From positions 1-5,249 of the forward strand of contig CASTFX010000091.1 in the NCBI GenBank assembly GCA_949448405.1: a stretch of DNA of 5,249 nucleotides. The letters are read 5' to 3'. Positions 1 through 5,220 of this stretch are shown in pieces. The DNA comes from an uncultured Clostridia bacterium. Lineage in GTDB: Bacteria > Bacillota > Clostridia > TANB77 > CAG-508. The notes beneath the pieces were generated by a model that had not been told where the DNA came from, did not search any database, and saw only the letters and a program-made list of their open reading frames with translations. Numbering within the stretch: position 1 is the stretch's first letter; the number at the start of each line of letters is the position of its first letter. The position numbers and the translations under genes were made by a program.

Positions 1-969
1 AGTTACGCCATCTTTATCAAGAACTCCTCCATTATGAACTCCTACTACTTGCTGCCTCTCTCGCCCAAAAACTGGTCCACCACTAAATCCTGGTGTAGTA
101 TAGCTAGTATATTCAAAAGAATTTGTATCTATTTTGTCAGAATATATTCTTCCATCGCTTTGATATGGTACAAGATGCTATGTACCTGTATCAGATGGAT
201 ATCCTACTACTGAAACTTCCATATTTTCAAGAGACCTTGAATTAGGATAATATGTAATTCCCATATATCCTACCATTTCTCCAAGTGGTTTTTCTAGTTC
301 ACAAATTGCCCAATCATCATCATGATTATCTTTATCCTTTGGAATATCCAACCAATTTTTCATATAATATACTCCACTATATCCACAGATATCTCCATAA
401 TAAGTTCCTACAAAATATCCTGGTTTACAAACCCAATTAGTATATCTTTCATTATTATTGTCTTTGTCGAAAATATTATGTGCTGCCGTTAATAAATATC
501 TATCCCCGACTAGGACTCCTGTTGCATGACCTCCATCACACTCTATTTGGCATATTTTTACGTAAGGTGACTTAGAAGTCTCTCCAATAAAAAATCTATT
601 ATCTACATATTCTTCATCATATCCTGATAATCTATTATAATAATTGTTGTATATATTATATGATTCTAAGCTATTATATCCTATTATACGAGGCACATAT
701 TCTGATTTCTTATTAATTATTTCTGGCGTGTATGACTCTGTACTATATGCCATTTCATTGCTATTTGAACTTCTTAACAAATTATTTATCATTTCTAAAT
801 TAACTTCTATTGTTTTATCTGTTGCAACATCATACTTCACTACTTTTTTAACCTCATTCTCTTCTATCTTTTCTTCAGCTGTTGCATATACGCTATTATT
901 ATTAATAAATATTATTGCAACCATAGCTAATGCTATAATCAACATCCTTATTATATTCTTTTGTTTCAC
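1..969 (-). pseudogene. V8-like secreted serine endopeptidase, interrupted by in-frame TAG and cut by the window edge
   Basis: This is a secreted S1B/V8-type serine protease read leftward. The GTG start at 969 is chosen because AAGGAG lies 10 nt upstream and a signal peptide follows at once: basic MKQK, then a hydrophobic stretch to about residue 22, with likely cleavage near VYAT (28-30). Residues ~31-125 look like a propeptide. The catalytic domain starts around FFIGETSKSPY. The triad is visible as H164 (LLTAAH), D219 (DDDWAI) and S296 (GFSGGP). Codon 264 (178-180) is TAG, so the translated 263-residue product lacks the nucleophile. Past the TAG the same frame stays open to position 1 and remains clearly protease. 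T291 and H312 (GVHNGG) match the Thr164 and His184 that set Glu specificity in Staphylococcus aureus V8. If read through, it would probably be a glutamyl endopeptidase. The C-terminus lies outside the window. The family call is firm. Whether it is a true pseudogene, a recoded gene or a sequence error is open. Confidence 0.85.
178..180 (-). other. In-frame TAG (amber) codon splitting the protease
   Basis: On the minus strand the frame reads PSDTGT, TAG, HLVPYQSDGRI. In S. aureus V8 the aligned stretch is ATMWESKGKI, so TAG sits where V8 has Met. A single base change from CAG (Gln) or AAG (Lys) could produce it. All four complete reading frames elsewhere in the window end in TAA, so the window gives no evidence for or against reassignment of TAG. 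Confidence 0.85.
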
Positions 970-979
970 TATATTTTTT

Positions 980-985
980 CTCCTT
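980..985 (-). promoter_or_regulatory. Ribosome binding site deciding the GTG start of the protease
   Basis: AAGGAG on the minus strand lies 10 nt before the GTG at 967-969. The next in-frame ATG (residue 9) would remove the basic n-region of the signal peptide, so GTG is preferred. Confidence 0.7.
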
Positions 986-1033
986 TCAATTTTTATATTA
1001 AAATTTGCAAATTTTATATACCATTTATATCAT

Positions 1034-1039
1034 ATTATA
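1034..1039 (-). promoter_or_regulatory. Possible -10 element for the protease
   Basis: A perfect TATAAT on the minus strand sits 64 bp before the protease start, in the 133-bp gap after the DUF3221-like gene. No convincing -35 lies 16-18 bp upstream (the hexamer at 17 bp is ATTATT). In such AT-rich DNA this may be chance. It is the best sign that the protease has its own promoter. The rest of the gap (970-1102) shows nothing else recognisable. Confidence 0.3.
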
Positions 1040-1102
1040 ATGTAGTTAACAACAAAAATAATTTGACATATTTCAGCAAATTCCAACTTTTACTACTACT
1101 AA

Positions 1103-1490
1103 TTATAAACTTTGTATTTTTGTTACGTTTGGTATATATCCTGGATCTAATTGTTCAATCATTCCAAACCATGTTATAGCTACTCTATCTCCTACATTTA
1201 ATTCTATATAATTAATTTTATTTCCTTCAACATTCAATATTTCTGTATTGTCTTTTATATTTATTTTGTATTTTCCTCTGCTCACTAAATAACTACTATC
1301 AAATACCTCAACTAGTATACTTTTATTTTCATTAAATTCTATAATAGTTGCATTGAATGTTGCTACAATATTGTCATCAAACTTATTTACATAGATTTTC
1401 TTTCCTGTAACACCGCATAATTATTGTAGTTATAATTATTACTATTAACATTATAATTATAGCTATCAACACATATTTTAATATTTTCAT
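1103..1490 (-). pseudogene. Frameshifted small membrane-anchored DUF3221/YobA-like protein
   Basis: The function is unknown. Translation from ATG 1490-1488, with AAGGAG 6 nt upstream, gives MKILKYVLIA followed by a strongly hydrophobic segment to residue ~25, then runs into TAA at 1383-1385 (35 aa). In the next frame, from about 1414 onward, a continuous stretch of 103 codons reads GVTGKKIYVNKF and on to TKIQSL, ending in TAA at 1103. It has the short beta-rich pattern of DUF3221/YobA proteins: ATIIEFNENKSILVEV, then LNVGDRVAITWFGMI, then a PGYIPNVTKI ending. The 388 nt from start to stop is 3n+1, and removing one base near 1412-1416 would join the frames as MRVTGKKIYV. The shift must lie between about 1386 and 1420, because frame 2 has a TAA at 1421-1423. 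No lipobox precedes the domain, so an N-terminal membrane anchor is likeliest. The family assignment is by pattern only. The downstream frame alone could start at ATG 1285 (60 aa), but it has no good ribosome binding site and would lose half the domain. Confidence 0.65.
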
Positions 1491-1496
1491 TCTTAT

Positions 1497-1502
1497 CTCC
1501 TT
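1497..1502 (-). promoter_or_regulatory. Ribosome binding site of the frameshifted DUF3221-like gene
   Basis: AAGGAG lies 6 nt before ATG 1490-1488 on the minus strand. It marks the hydrophobic N-terminus as the original start and so supports joining the two frames. In the remaining gap up to nrdG (1503-1584) I see no GC-rich hairpin with a T-tract and no clear promoter, so read-through from nrdDG is possible. Confidence 0.65.
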
Positions 1503-1584
1503 AGCCTGTTTTTGTTCTACTCCTTACAATTGCTTTTTACTTTTTCTGTAATGTTATACTCCGTCTTTGTAAATTACGCTTTTA

Positions 1585-2109
1585 TTACATTTTATCCCAT
1601 AAAACAACTTGATGTGTTTTAAGAGTTTCTTTTACATCTATTATTCTTTGATTTGATGAACCTCTAAACTTTAAGCTTGGATTTTTAAGCTCTTCTACAA
1701 ATTTTCCATCTACAACATAGTCTAGATATTTTAATAATTCAGTTGTAGTTTCATTTGTATTTGCCATCCCATCTAATACTTGTTCATCAAATTTAAAGCC
1801 TGTATAGCACCATATTGGTTTATCTGGATATAGCTCTTTAGCTTTTTTTACTATTGGTAATAATCCTTCTTGATTTTTAAGTTCTAGTGGCTCTCCTCCA
1901 AGTAATGATAATCCCTTTATATAATCTGGCTTTAAAGCCTCCATTACCTCTTTTTCTTCTTTTTCAGTAAATTCATTTCCATATTTAAAATCCCAAGCCT
2001 CTTGATTAAAACATCCTTTACAGTGATGATTACAGCCACTTACAAATATTGACACTCTTACTCCTGGTCCATTTGCTACATCACATTTTTTTATTGTCGC
2101 ATAATTCAT
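1585..2109 (-). CDS. nrdG: Anaerobic ribonucleotide reductase activating enzyme (radical SAM)
   Basis: NrdG cleaves S-adenosylmethionine with a [4Fe-4S] cluster and uses the 5'-deoxyadenosyl radical to create the glycyl radical on NrdD. The 174-residue protein is slightly longer than the E. coli enzyme (about 154). It shows the activase signature GPGVRVSIFVSGC leading into the radical-SAM cluster motif C26-x3-C30-x2-C33 (CNHHCKGC). The SAM-binding GGE motif is at 71-73 (LLGGEPL). The start ATG 2109-2107 is supported by GGAGGAAA just upstream. The gene begins 14 nt after the nrdD stop, so the two are almost certainly cotranscribed and translated in stoichiometric proximity. The stop is TAA. 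No key residue is missing and nothing odd was seen. Confidence 0.96.
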   Translation of the reverse strand: MNYATIKKCDVANGPGVRVSIFVSGCNHHCKGCFNQEAWDFKYGNEFTEKEEKEVMEALKPDYIKGLSLLGGEPLELKNQEGLLPIVKKAKELYPDKPIWCYTGFKFDEQVLDGMANTNETTTELLKYLDYVVDGKFVEELKNPSLKFRGSSNQRIIDVKETLKTHQVVLWDKM

Positions 2110-2112
2110 TAC

Positions 2113-2120
2113 TTTCCTCC
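2113..2120 (-). promoter_or_regulatory. nrdG ribosome binding site in the nrdD-nrdG junction
   Basis: GGAGGAAA on the minus strand ends 3 nt before the ATG and its GGAGG core 6 nt before. It fills most of the 14-nt spacer between nrdD and nrdG and leaves no room for a separate promoter, which supports a two-gene operon. Confidence 0.8.
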
Positions 2121-2123
2121 ATA

Positions 2124-4253
2124 TTATAAGTGCATTACTCTAGAGCTAATCTCCTTCGTCTTCCCCTCATTCCAGAAATTTTCTCCTAAATATCCACATG
2201 TGCGTCTTACTACATTCATTTTACTTTTATCTTTGTTTCCACAGTTTGGGCACTCCCATTCACTGTGTGCATTTACAGTTATTTCTCCATCAAATCCACA
2301 TACTTGGCAGTAGTCTGACTTAGTATTAAATTCTGCATATTGTATATTATCATATATAAATTTAACTACTTCCTCTAAAGCTTCTAAATTATGTTTCATA
2401 TTTGGAACTTCGACATATGAGATTGCTCCTCCTGTTGACATTCTTTGGAATTCACTTTCAAATTTTAGTTTATCAAATGCATCTATCTTCTCTCTTACGT
2501 CAATATGGTATGAATTTGTATAATATCCTTTATCTGTTATATCTTTTATGTCTCCAAATTTTTCTTTATCTATTCTTGCAAATCTATAACATAAACTTTC
2601 AGCTGGTGTTCCATATAATGCAAATCCTAGTCCTGTTTCTTGTTTCCATTCTGCAACTTTATCATTTAAGTATTTCATTATTTTTAGTCCAAATTCTCTT
2701 CCCTCTTCTGTTGTATGTGATACACCTTTTACAGCCTTAGTTGCTTCATATATTCCAATATATCCAAGAGATATTGATGAATATCCATTTTTTAATAGTT
2801 TATCTATTTTTTCCCCTTTTTCAAGTCTTGCTATTGCTCCATATCTCCAATGTATAGGACTTACATCTGCTGAAGTACCAAGTAAAGCATAGTGTCTACA
2901 CATTAAAGCTTCTTTACATAGTTCTAGTCTCTCCTCTAATAATTGCCAGAATTTTTCTTCGTCATGTCCTGCTATTATTCCTATTTGTGGTAAGTTAATA
3001 CTTACTACTCCTTGATTAAATCTTCCTTCGAATTTATATTCTCCATTTTCATCTTTCCATGGTGCTAAGAAGCTTCTACATCCCATTGGACTAAATACAT
3101 TTCCTTCATAGTTTTCTCTCATCTTTTTAGCTGATATATAGTCTGGATACATTCTCTTTGAAGAACATTTTACTGCAAGTTTTGTTAAATAATCGTATTT
3201 TCCACCTTTTAAGCAGTTATGTTCATCTAAAACATACACAAGTTTTGGGAATGCTGGTGTTACATATACACCTTTTTCGTTCTTTATTCCTTTATATCTT
3301 TGTTTTAAAATTTCTTCTACTATTTTTGCATTTTCTTCAATATATTCATCATTTTTATCAAGATTTAGGAATAATGTTACAAATGGAGATTGTCCATTTG
3401 TTGTCATTAATGTATTTATTTGATATTGTATAGTTTGAACTCCTGAACTTAGCTCTCCTTGTAATCTTTGATTAGCCAACTCTTCTATCATTTTTTCAGA
3501 TAATGAACCATCTTCATTTAATTCTTCTACTTGTTTTCTAAATTTTTCTTTGCTCTTTCTTAAATATTTTCCTAAATGCTTAATGTCTACTGATTGTCCT
3601 CCATATTGACTACTTGCAACTGAAGCTATTATCTGTGTCATTACTGTACATGCAACTTGGAAACTCTTTGGACTTTCTATCATTTTTCCATTCATTACAG
3701 TTCCATTTTCTAACATGTCTTTTATATTTATTAGACAGCAATTGTGTATAGGTTGTAAAAAGTAATCTGCATCATGAAAGTGTAAAATTCCATCTTCATG
3801 TGCTTTAGAGATTTTTTCTGGTAATAACATTCTCTTTGTCAAGTCCTTTGAAACTTCGCCTGCGATTAAATCTCTTTGAGTTGAAGCTATTATTGCATTC
3901 TTATTTGAGTTTTCCTCCATTACGTCTTTATTAGAATTTTTGATTAAACTTAGTATTGATTCATCTGTTGTATTTTGCTTTCTAATAAGTGCTCTTGTAT
4001 ATCTATATACTATATATTTTTTAGCTAAATCGTATTTTCCGATTTCCATTAGTTTTTGTTCTATAATATCTTGTATATCTTCAACAAGGATTCTCTTTTT
4101 TCCTAAATCTTCTATATAATCTACTATATCTTTGATTTCTTCACTATTTGCTTTTTCTCTTCCTCTTACTTCATTATTTGCCTTCTCTATTGCAACTTCT
4201 ATCTTTCCTTTTTCATATTCTACTGCTCTTCCGTCTCTTTTTATTACTTTCAT
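2124..4253 (-). CDS. nrdD: Anaerobic (class III) ribonucleoside-triphosphate reductase
   Basis: This cytoplasmic enzyme reduces ribonucleoside triphosphates to dNTPs without oxygen, using a glycyl radical made by NrdG. The ATG at 4253 gives 709 residues and has GGGGAGG 7 nt upstream. The open frame continues 15 codons further to 4298, but that extension has no ribosome binding site and precedes MKVIKRDGR, where the ATP-cone begins. Residues ~2-93 form the ATP-cone allosteric domain. The finger-loop thiyl-radical cysteine is C392 (MGCRSFLAPW), and the partner cysteine on the barrel is C172 or C173 (HNCCLINI). C649/C652 (CQVC) and C668/C671 (CPNC) form the structural zinc site. The glycyl radical site is G687 in RRTCGYLG near the C-terminus. 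Length and all catalytic motifs are those of an intact enzyme. Expression is probably controlled by the divergent Crp/Fnr regulator through the palindrome at 4311-4328. No NrdR-type boxes were recognised upstream. Confidence 0.98.
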   Translation of the reverse strand: MKVIKRDGRAVEYEKGKIEVAIEKANNEVRGREKANSEEIKDIVDYIEDLGKKRILVEDIQDIIEQKLMEIGKYDLAKKYIVYRYTRALIRKQNTTDESILSLIKNSNKDVMEENSNKNAIIASTQRDLIAGEVSKDLTKRMLLPEKISKAHEDGILHFHDADYFLQPIHNCCLINIKDMLENGTVMNGKMIESPKSFQVACTVMTQIIASVASSQYGGQSVDIKHLGKYLRKSKEKFRKQVEELNEDGSLSEKMIEELANQRLQGELSSGVQTIQYQINTLMTTNGQSPFVTLFLNLDKNDEYIEENAKIVEEILKQRYKGIKNEKGVYVTPAFPKLVYVLDEHNCLKGGKYDYLTKLAVKCSSKRMYPDYISAKKMRENYEGNVFSPMGCRSFLAPWKDENGEYKFEGRFNQGVVSINLPQIGIIAGHDEEKFWQLLEERLELCKEALMCRHYALLGTSADVSPIHWRYGAIARLEKGEKIDKLLKNGYSSISLGYIGIYEATKAVKGVSHTTEEGREFGLKIMKYLNDKVAEWKQETGLGFALYGTPAESLCYRFARIDKEKFGDIKDITDKGYYTNSYHIDVREKIDAFDKLKFESEFQRMSTGGAISYVEVPNMKHNLEALEEVVKFIYDNIQYAEFNTKSDYCQVCGFDGEITVNAHSEWECPNCGNKDKSKMNVVRRTCGYLGENFWNEGKTKEISSRVMHL

Positions 4254-4260
4254 ATGTTTT

Positions 4261-4267
4261 CCTCCCC
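4261..4267 (-). promoter_or_regulatory. nrdD ribosome binding site deciding the start
   Basis: GGGGAGG on the minus strand lies 7 nt before ATG 4253-4251. It is embedded in the 15-codon upstream extension of the open frame, which shows that the extension is leader and not protein. Confidence 0.85.
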
Positions 4268-4284
4268 TGTTTAAATTCATGCTA

Positions 4285-4290
4285 ATTATA
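4285..4290 (-). promoter_or_regulatory. Predicted -10 element of the nrdDG promoter
   Basis: A perfect TATAAT on the minus strand implies a start near 4278 and a leader of about 24 nt. The hexamer 17 bp upstream (CAGATA) is a poor -35, as expected of an activator-dependent promoter. The palindrome at 4311-4328 is centred at 4319.5, which is -41.5 from that start. An alternative reading uses TTGCAA inside the palindrome (4319-4314) as -35, with a 17-bp spacer to GATATA (4296-4291). In that case the bound regulator would block the promoter. The TATAAT reading is preferred on -10 quality. Confidence 0.55.
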
Positions 4291-4310
4291 TATATCAAAT
4301 TTTATTTTAT

Positions 4311-4328
4311 CTGTTGCAATTGCAACAG
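4311..4328. promoter_or_regulatory. Palindromic operator upstream of nrdD
   Basis: CTGTTGCAATTGCAACAG is a perfect 18-bp palindrome. Its core TGTTGC-N4-GCAACA is shared with the second site at 4493-4508 and has the same half-site spacing as the Fnr box TTGAT-N4-ATCAA. It is the likely binding site of the adjacent Crp/Fnr regulator and is placed as a class II activator site for nrdDG. Binding itself is inferred. Confidence 0.7.
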
Positions 4329-4370
4329 TCTTTTTGACTATCTCGTTTTTCTGTTTGTTTCGAAGGCCTA

Positions 4371-4401
4371 TACGAAATATTACAAATATATTACAAATAA
4401 T
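4371..4401. repeat. Short tandem repeat, about 10-11 bp units, in the nrdD/regulator intergenic region
   Basis: ATATTACAAAT occurs twice in perfect tandem (4377-4387 and 4388-4398), and a related TACGAAATAT precedes it at 4371-4380. The units are near one helical turn apart. They adjoin a weak dyad, TTTCG (4358-4362) and CGAAA (4373-4377), around an AGGCCT core. The role is unknown. It could be a further protein-binding array or simply low-complexity AT DNA. Confidence 0.5.
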
Positions 4402-4492
4402 TTTAATTTTTTATTCAAATTAGATTTTTAAACAAAAGCATTGGTATTACTTCATTCTATTCTTTTTTATTTGAGCTCGCCGCCAATATTTT

Positions 4493-4508
4493 TGTTGCTT
4501 TTGCAACA
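4493..4508. promoter_or_regulatory. Second copy of the palindromic operator, upstream of the regulator gene
   Basis: TGTTGCTTTTGCAACA matches the nrdD-proximal palindrome in both 6-bp arms and differs only in the central four bases. It overlaps the predicted -35 and spacer of the regulator's promoter, with its centre at -29.5 from the predicted start, a position that suits autorepression. It lies 37 bp before the regulator's ATG. Confidence 0.7.
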
Positions 4509-4523
4509 TTTATGTGATATTAT
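4495..4523 (+). promoter_or_regulatory. Predicted promoter of the Crp/Fnr regulator
   Basis: TTGCTT (4495-4500), a 17-bp spacer, then TATTAT (4518-4523) preceded by TG at 4515-4516, give an extended -10 form. The predicted start is near 4530, leaving a leader of about 15 nt that begins just before the ribosome binding site. The -35 is part of the palindrome at 4493-4508. Confidence 0.5.
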
Positions 4524-4531
4524 TTTGTCAA

Positions 4532-4538
4532 AAGGAGG
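4532..4538 (+). promoter_or_regulatory. Ribosome binding site of the regulator
   Basis: AAGGAGG is a full-strength Shine-Dalgarno sequence 6 nt before ATG 4545 and fixes that start. Confidence 0.85.
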
Positions 4539-4544
4539 CAAGTT

Positions 4545-5171
4545 ATGCAAAACGATATTGATATTTCTAGTTTCATTTCTGATTTTTCTACTAATTGTTC
4601 TAAAGCTCAAATCAAAACTTTTGACAAAGGTGAAACAATAACTACCTTTTTAGTTAATCGTAATCAGTTTTGTATACTGATTTCAGGTAGTGCTGATTTA
4701 GTTCGATATGATTATAATGGCAATAGACTTGTATCAGAACGTTTTTCTAAAAATGCAATTTTTGGAGAAATCTTTTATCAAATTAATACTAATAGTGAAT
4801 TTGTTGTTGAAGCAAAAGATAAATGTGAAGTTCTTTTGTTTTCATATGATGATATAAATGAAAAGTGTAAATCTAACTGTAGCTTTCATCAAAAGTTAAT
4901 AGCTTTCTTTCCTGACTTAGTAATTTCTAAAATAACAGATTTAACCTCTAGGATAGAACTTTTATCTAGAAGAACTACAAGAGATAAACTTTTAGGATAT
5001 TTTAATTTACTTTCTAAACAATATGGTAAACATTTTACTCTTCCTTTTTCTATTACTGAACTTGCAAATTACCTTGCTGTAGATAGGAGTTCAATGACCC
5101 GTGAACTTTCAATTTTAAAAAAAGAAAATTTTATTAAACAAGATAGAAATAAAATAACTCTTCTATATTAA
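4545..5171 (+). CDS. Crp/Fnr-family transcriptional regulator, probable controller of nrdDG
   Basis: This 208-residue protein has the Crp/Fnr layout: an N-terminal cyclic-nucleotide-type beta barrel (~15-115, with ILISGSADLVRYDYNGNR and FGE at 73-75), a dimerisation helix (~116-140) and a C-terminal winged helix-turn-helix (~141-208, SITELANYLAVDRSSMTREL). The Arg-Ser pair that binds the cAMP phosphate in E. coli CRP is replaced at the aligned positions by E85-F86, so cAMP is an unlikely ligand. The five cysteines (C18, C43, C94, C108, C112) do not follow the E. coli Fnr C20-x2-C23-x5-C29 pattern; a C108-x3-C112 pair is present. In the recognition helix the CRP/Fnr Glu is replaced by S182 while R186 is kept, which fits a target differing from TGTGA or TTGAT. 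The gene is divergent from nrdD and has a shared-motif operator before each gene. The signal could be oxygen, redox, nitric oxide or a small ligand; the sequence does not say which. Confidence 0.9.
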   Translation: MQNDIDISSFISDFSTNCSKAQIKTFDKGETITTFLVNRNQFCILISGSADLVRYDYNGNRLVSERFSKNAIFGEIFYQINTNSEFVVEAKDKCEVLLFSYDDINEKCKSNCSFHQKLIAFFPDLVISKITDLTSRIELLSRRTTRDKLLGYFNLLSKQYGKHFTLPFSITELANYLAVDRSSMTRELSILKKENFIKQDRNKITLLY

Positions 5172-5189
5172 GTTTTATTATCAAAATAC

Positions 5190-5218
5190 TTGAATATATT
5201 ATATAATAATTATATAAT
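5190..5218 (+). promoter_or_regulatory. Promoter-like sequence pointing out of the right edge
   Basis: TTGAAT (5190-5195) and a perfect TATAAT (5213-5218) are separated by exactly 17 bp, with a predicted start near 5225. No coding start with a ribosome binding site follows before the window ends. The AT-only context makes chance a real possibility. Confidence 0.35.
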
Positions 5219-5220
5219 AT
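5196..5220. repeat. AT-only inverted repeat after the regulator gene
   Basis: ATATTATATAAT and ATTATATAATAT are perfect 12-bp arms separated by one A, starting 24 bp after the regulator's stop. There is no G/C in the stem and no T-tract, so it is not a convincing intrinsic terminator. It overlaps the promoter-like -10 at 5213-5218 and may be an operator, a weak terminator or chance. Confidence 0.45.

Noticed and set aside
820..829. TGTTGCAACA, resembling the operator arms
   Set aside because: The arms abut with no 4-bp spacer and it lies within protease codons (Val-Ala-Thr), so it does not match the N4 operator form.
1061..1109. Plus-strand TTGACA (1063-1068) with TATAAA (1104-1109) as a promoter
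   Set aside because: The spacing is 35 bp, far outside the usable range, and no plus-strand gene follows.
644..1179. Plus-strand open frames opposite the protease start and its upstream gap (644-1045, 961-1179)
   Set aside because: These are hydrophobic translations of AT-rich antisense DNA with no ribosome binding site. They overlap a recognisable signal peptide and protease on the other strand.
1503..1584. Intrinsic terminator after nrdG
   Set aside because: Only weak A/T complementarities (such as TGTAA with TTACA) are present, with no stable stem and no T-tract in the direction of transcription.
2402..3433. Plus-strand open frames within nrdD (2402-2740 and 3158-3433)
   Set aside because: They are antisense shadows of an intact nrdD, with low-complexity Leu/Ile-rich translations and no recognisable domain.
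4254..4298. Fifteen-codon N-terminal extension of nrdD (MIYIISMNLNRGGKH)
   Set aside because: It contains the GGGGAGG ribosome binding site of the ATG at 4253, has no ribosome binding site of its own, covers the predicted transcription start and -10, and precedes the normal ATP-cone start.
4254..4544. NrdR boxes upstream of nrdD
   Set aside because: I looked for the paired 16-bp NrdR consensus (ACACWATATMTWGTGT-like) and saw no convincing match; the AT tandem repeat does not fit it.
4132..4641. Plus-strand open frames 4132-4431 and 4441-4641
   Set aside because: The first is antisense to the nrdD start. The second overlaps the regulator start in another frame and spans its operator and promoter. 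Neither has a ribosome binding site or recognisable domain.
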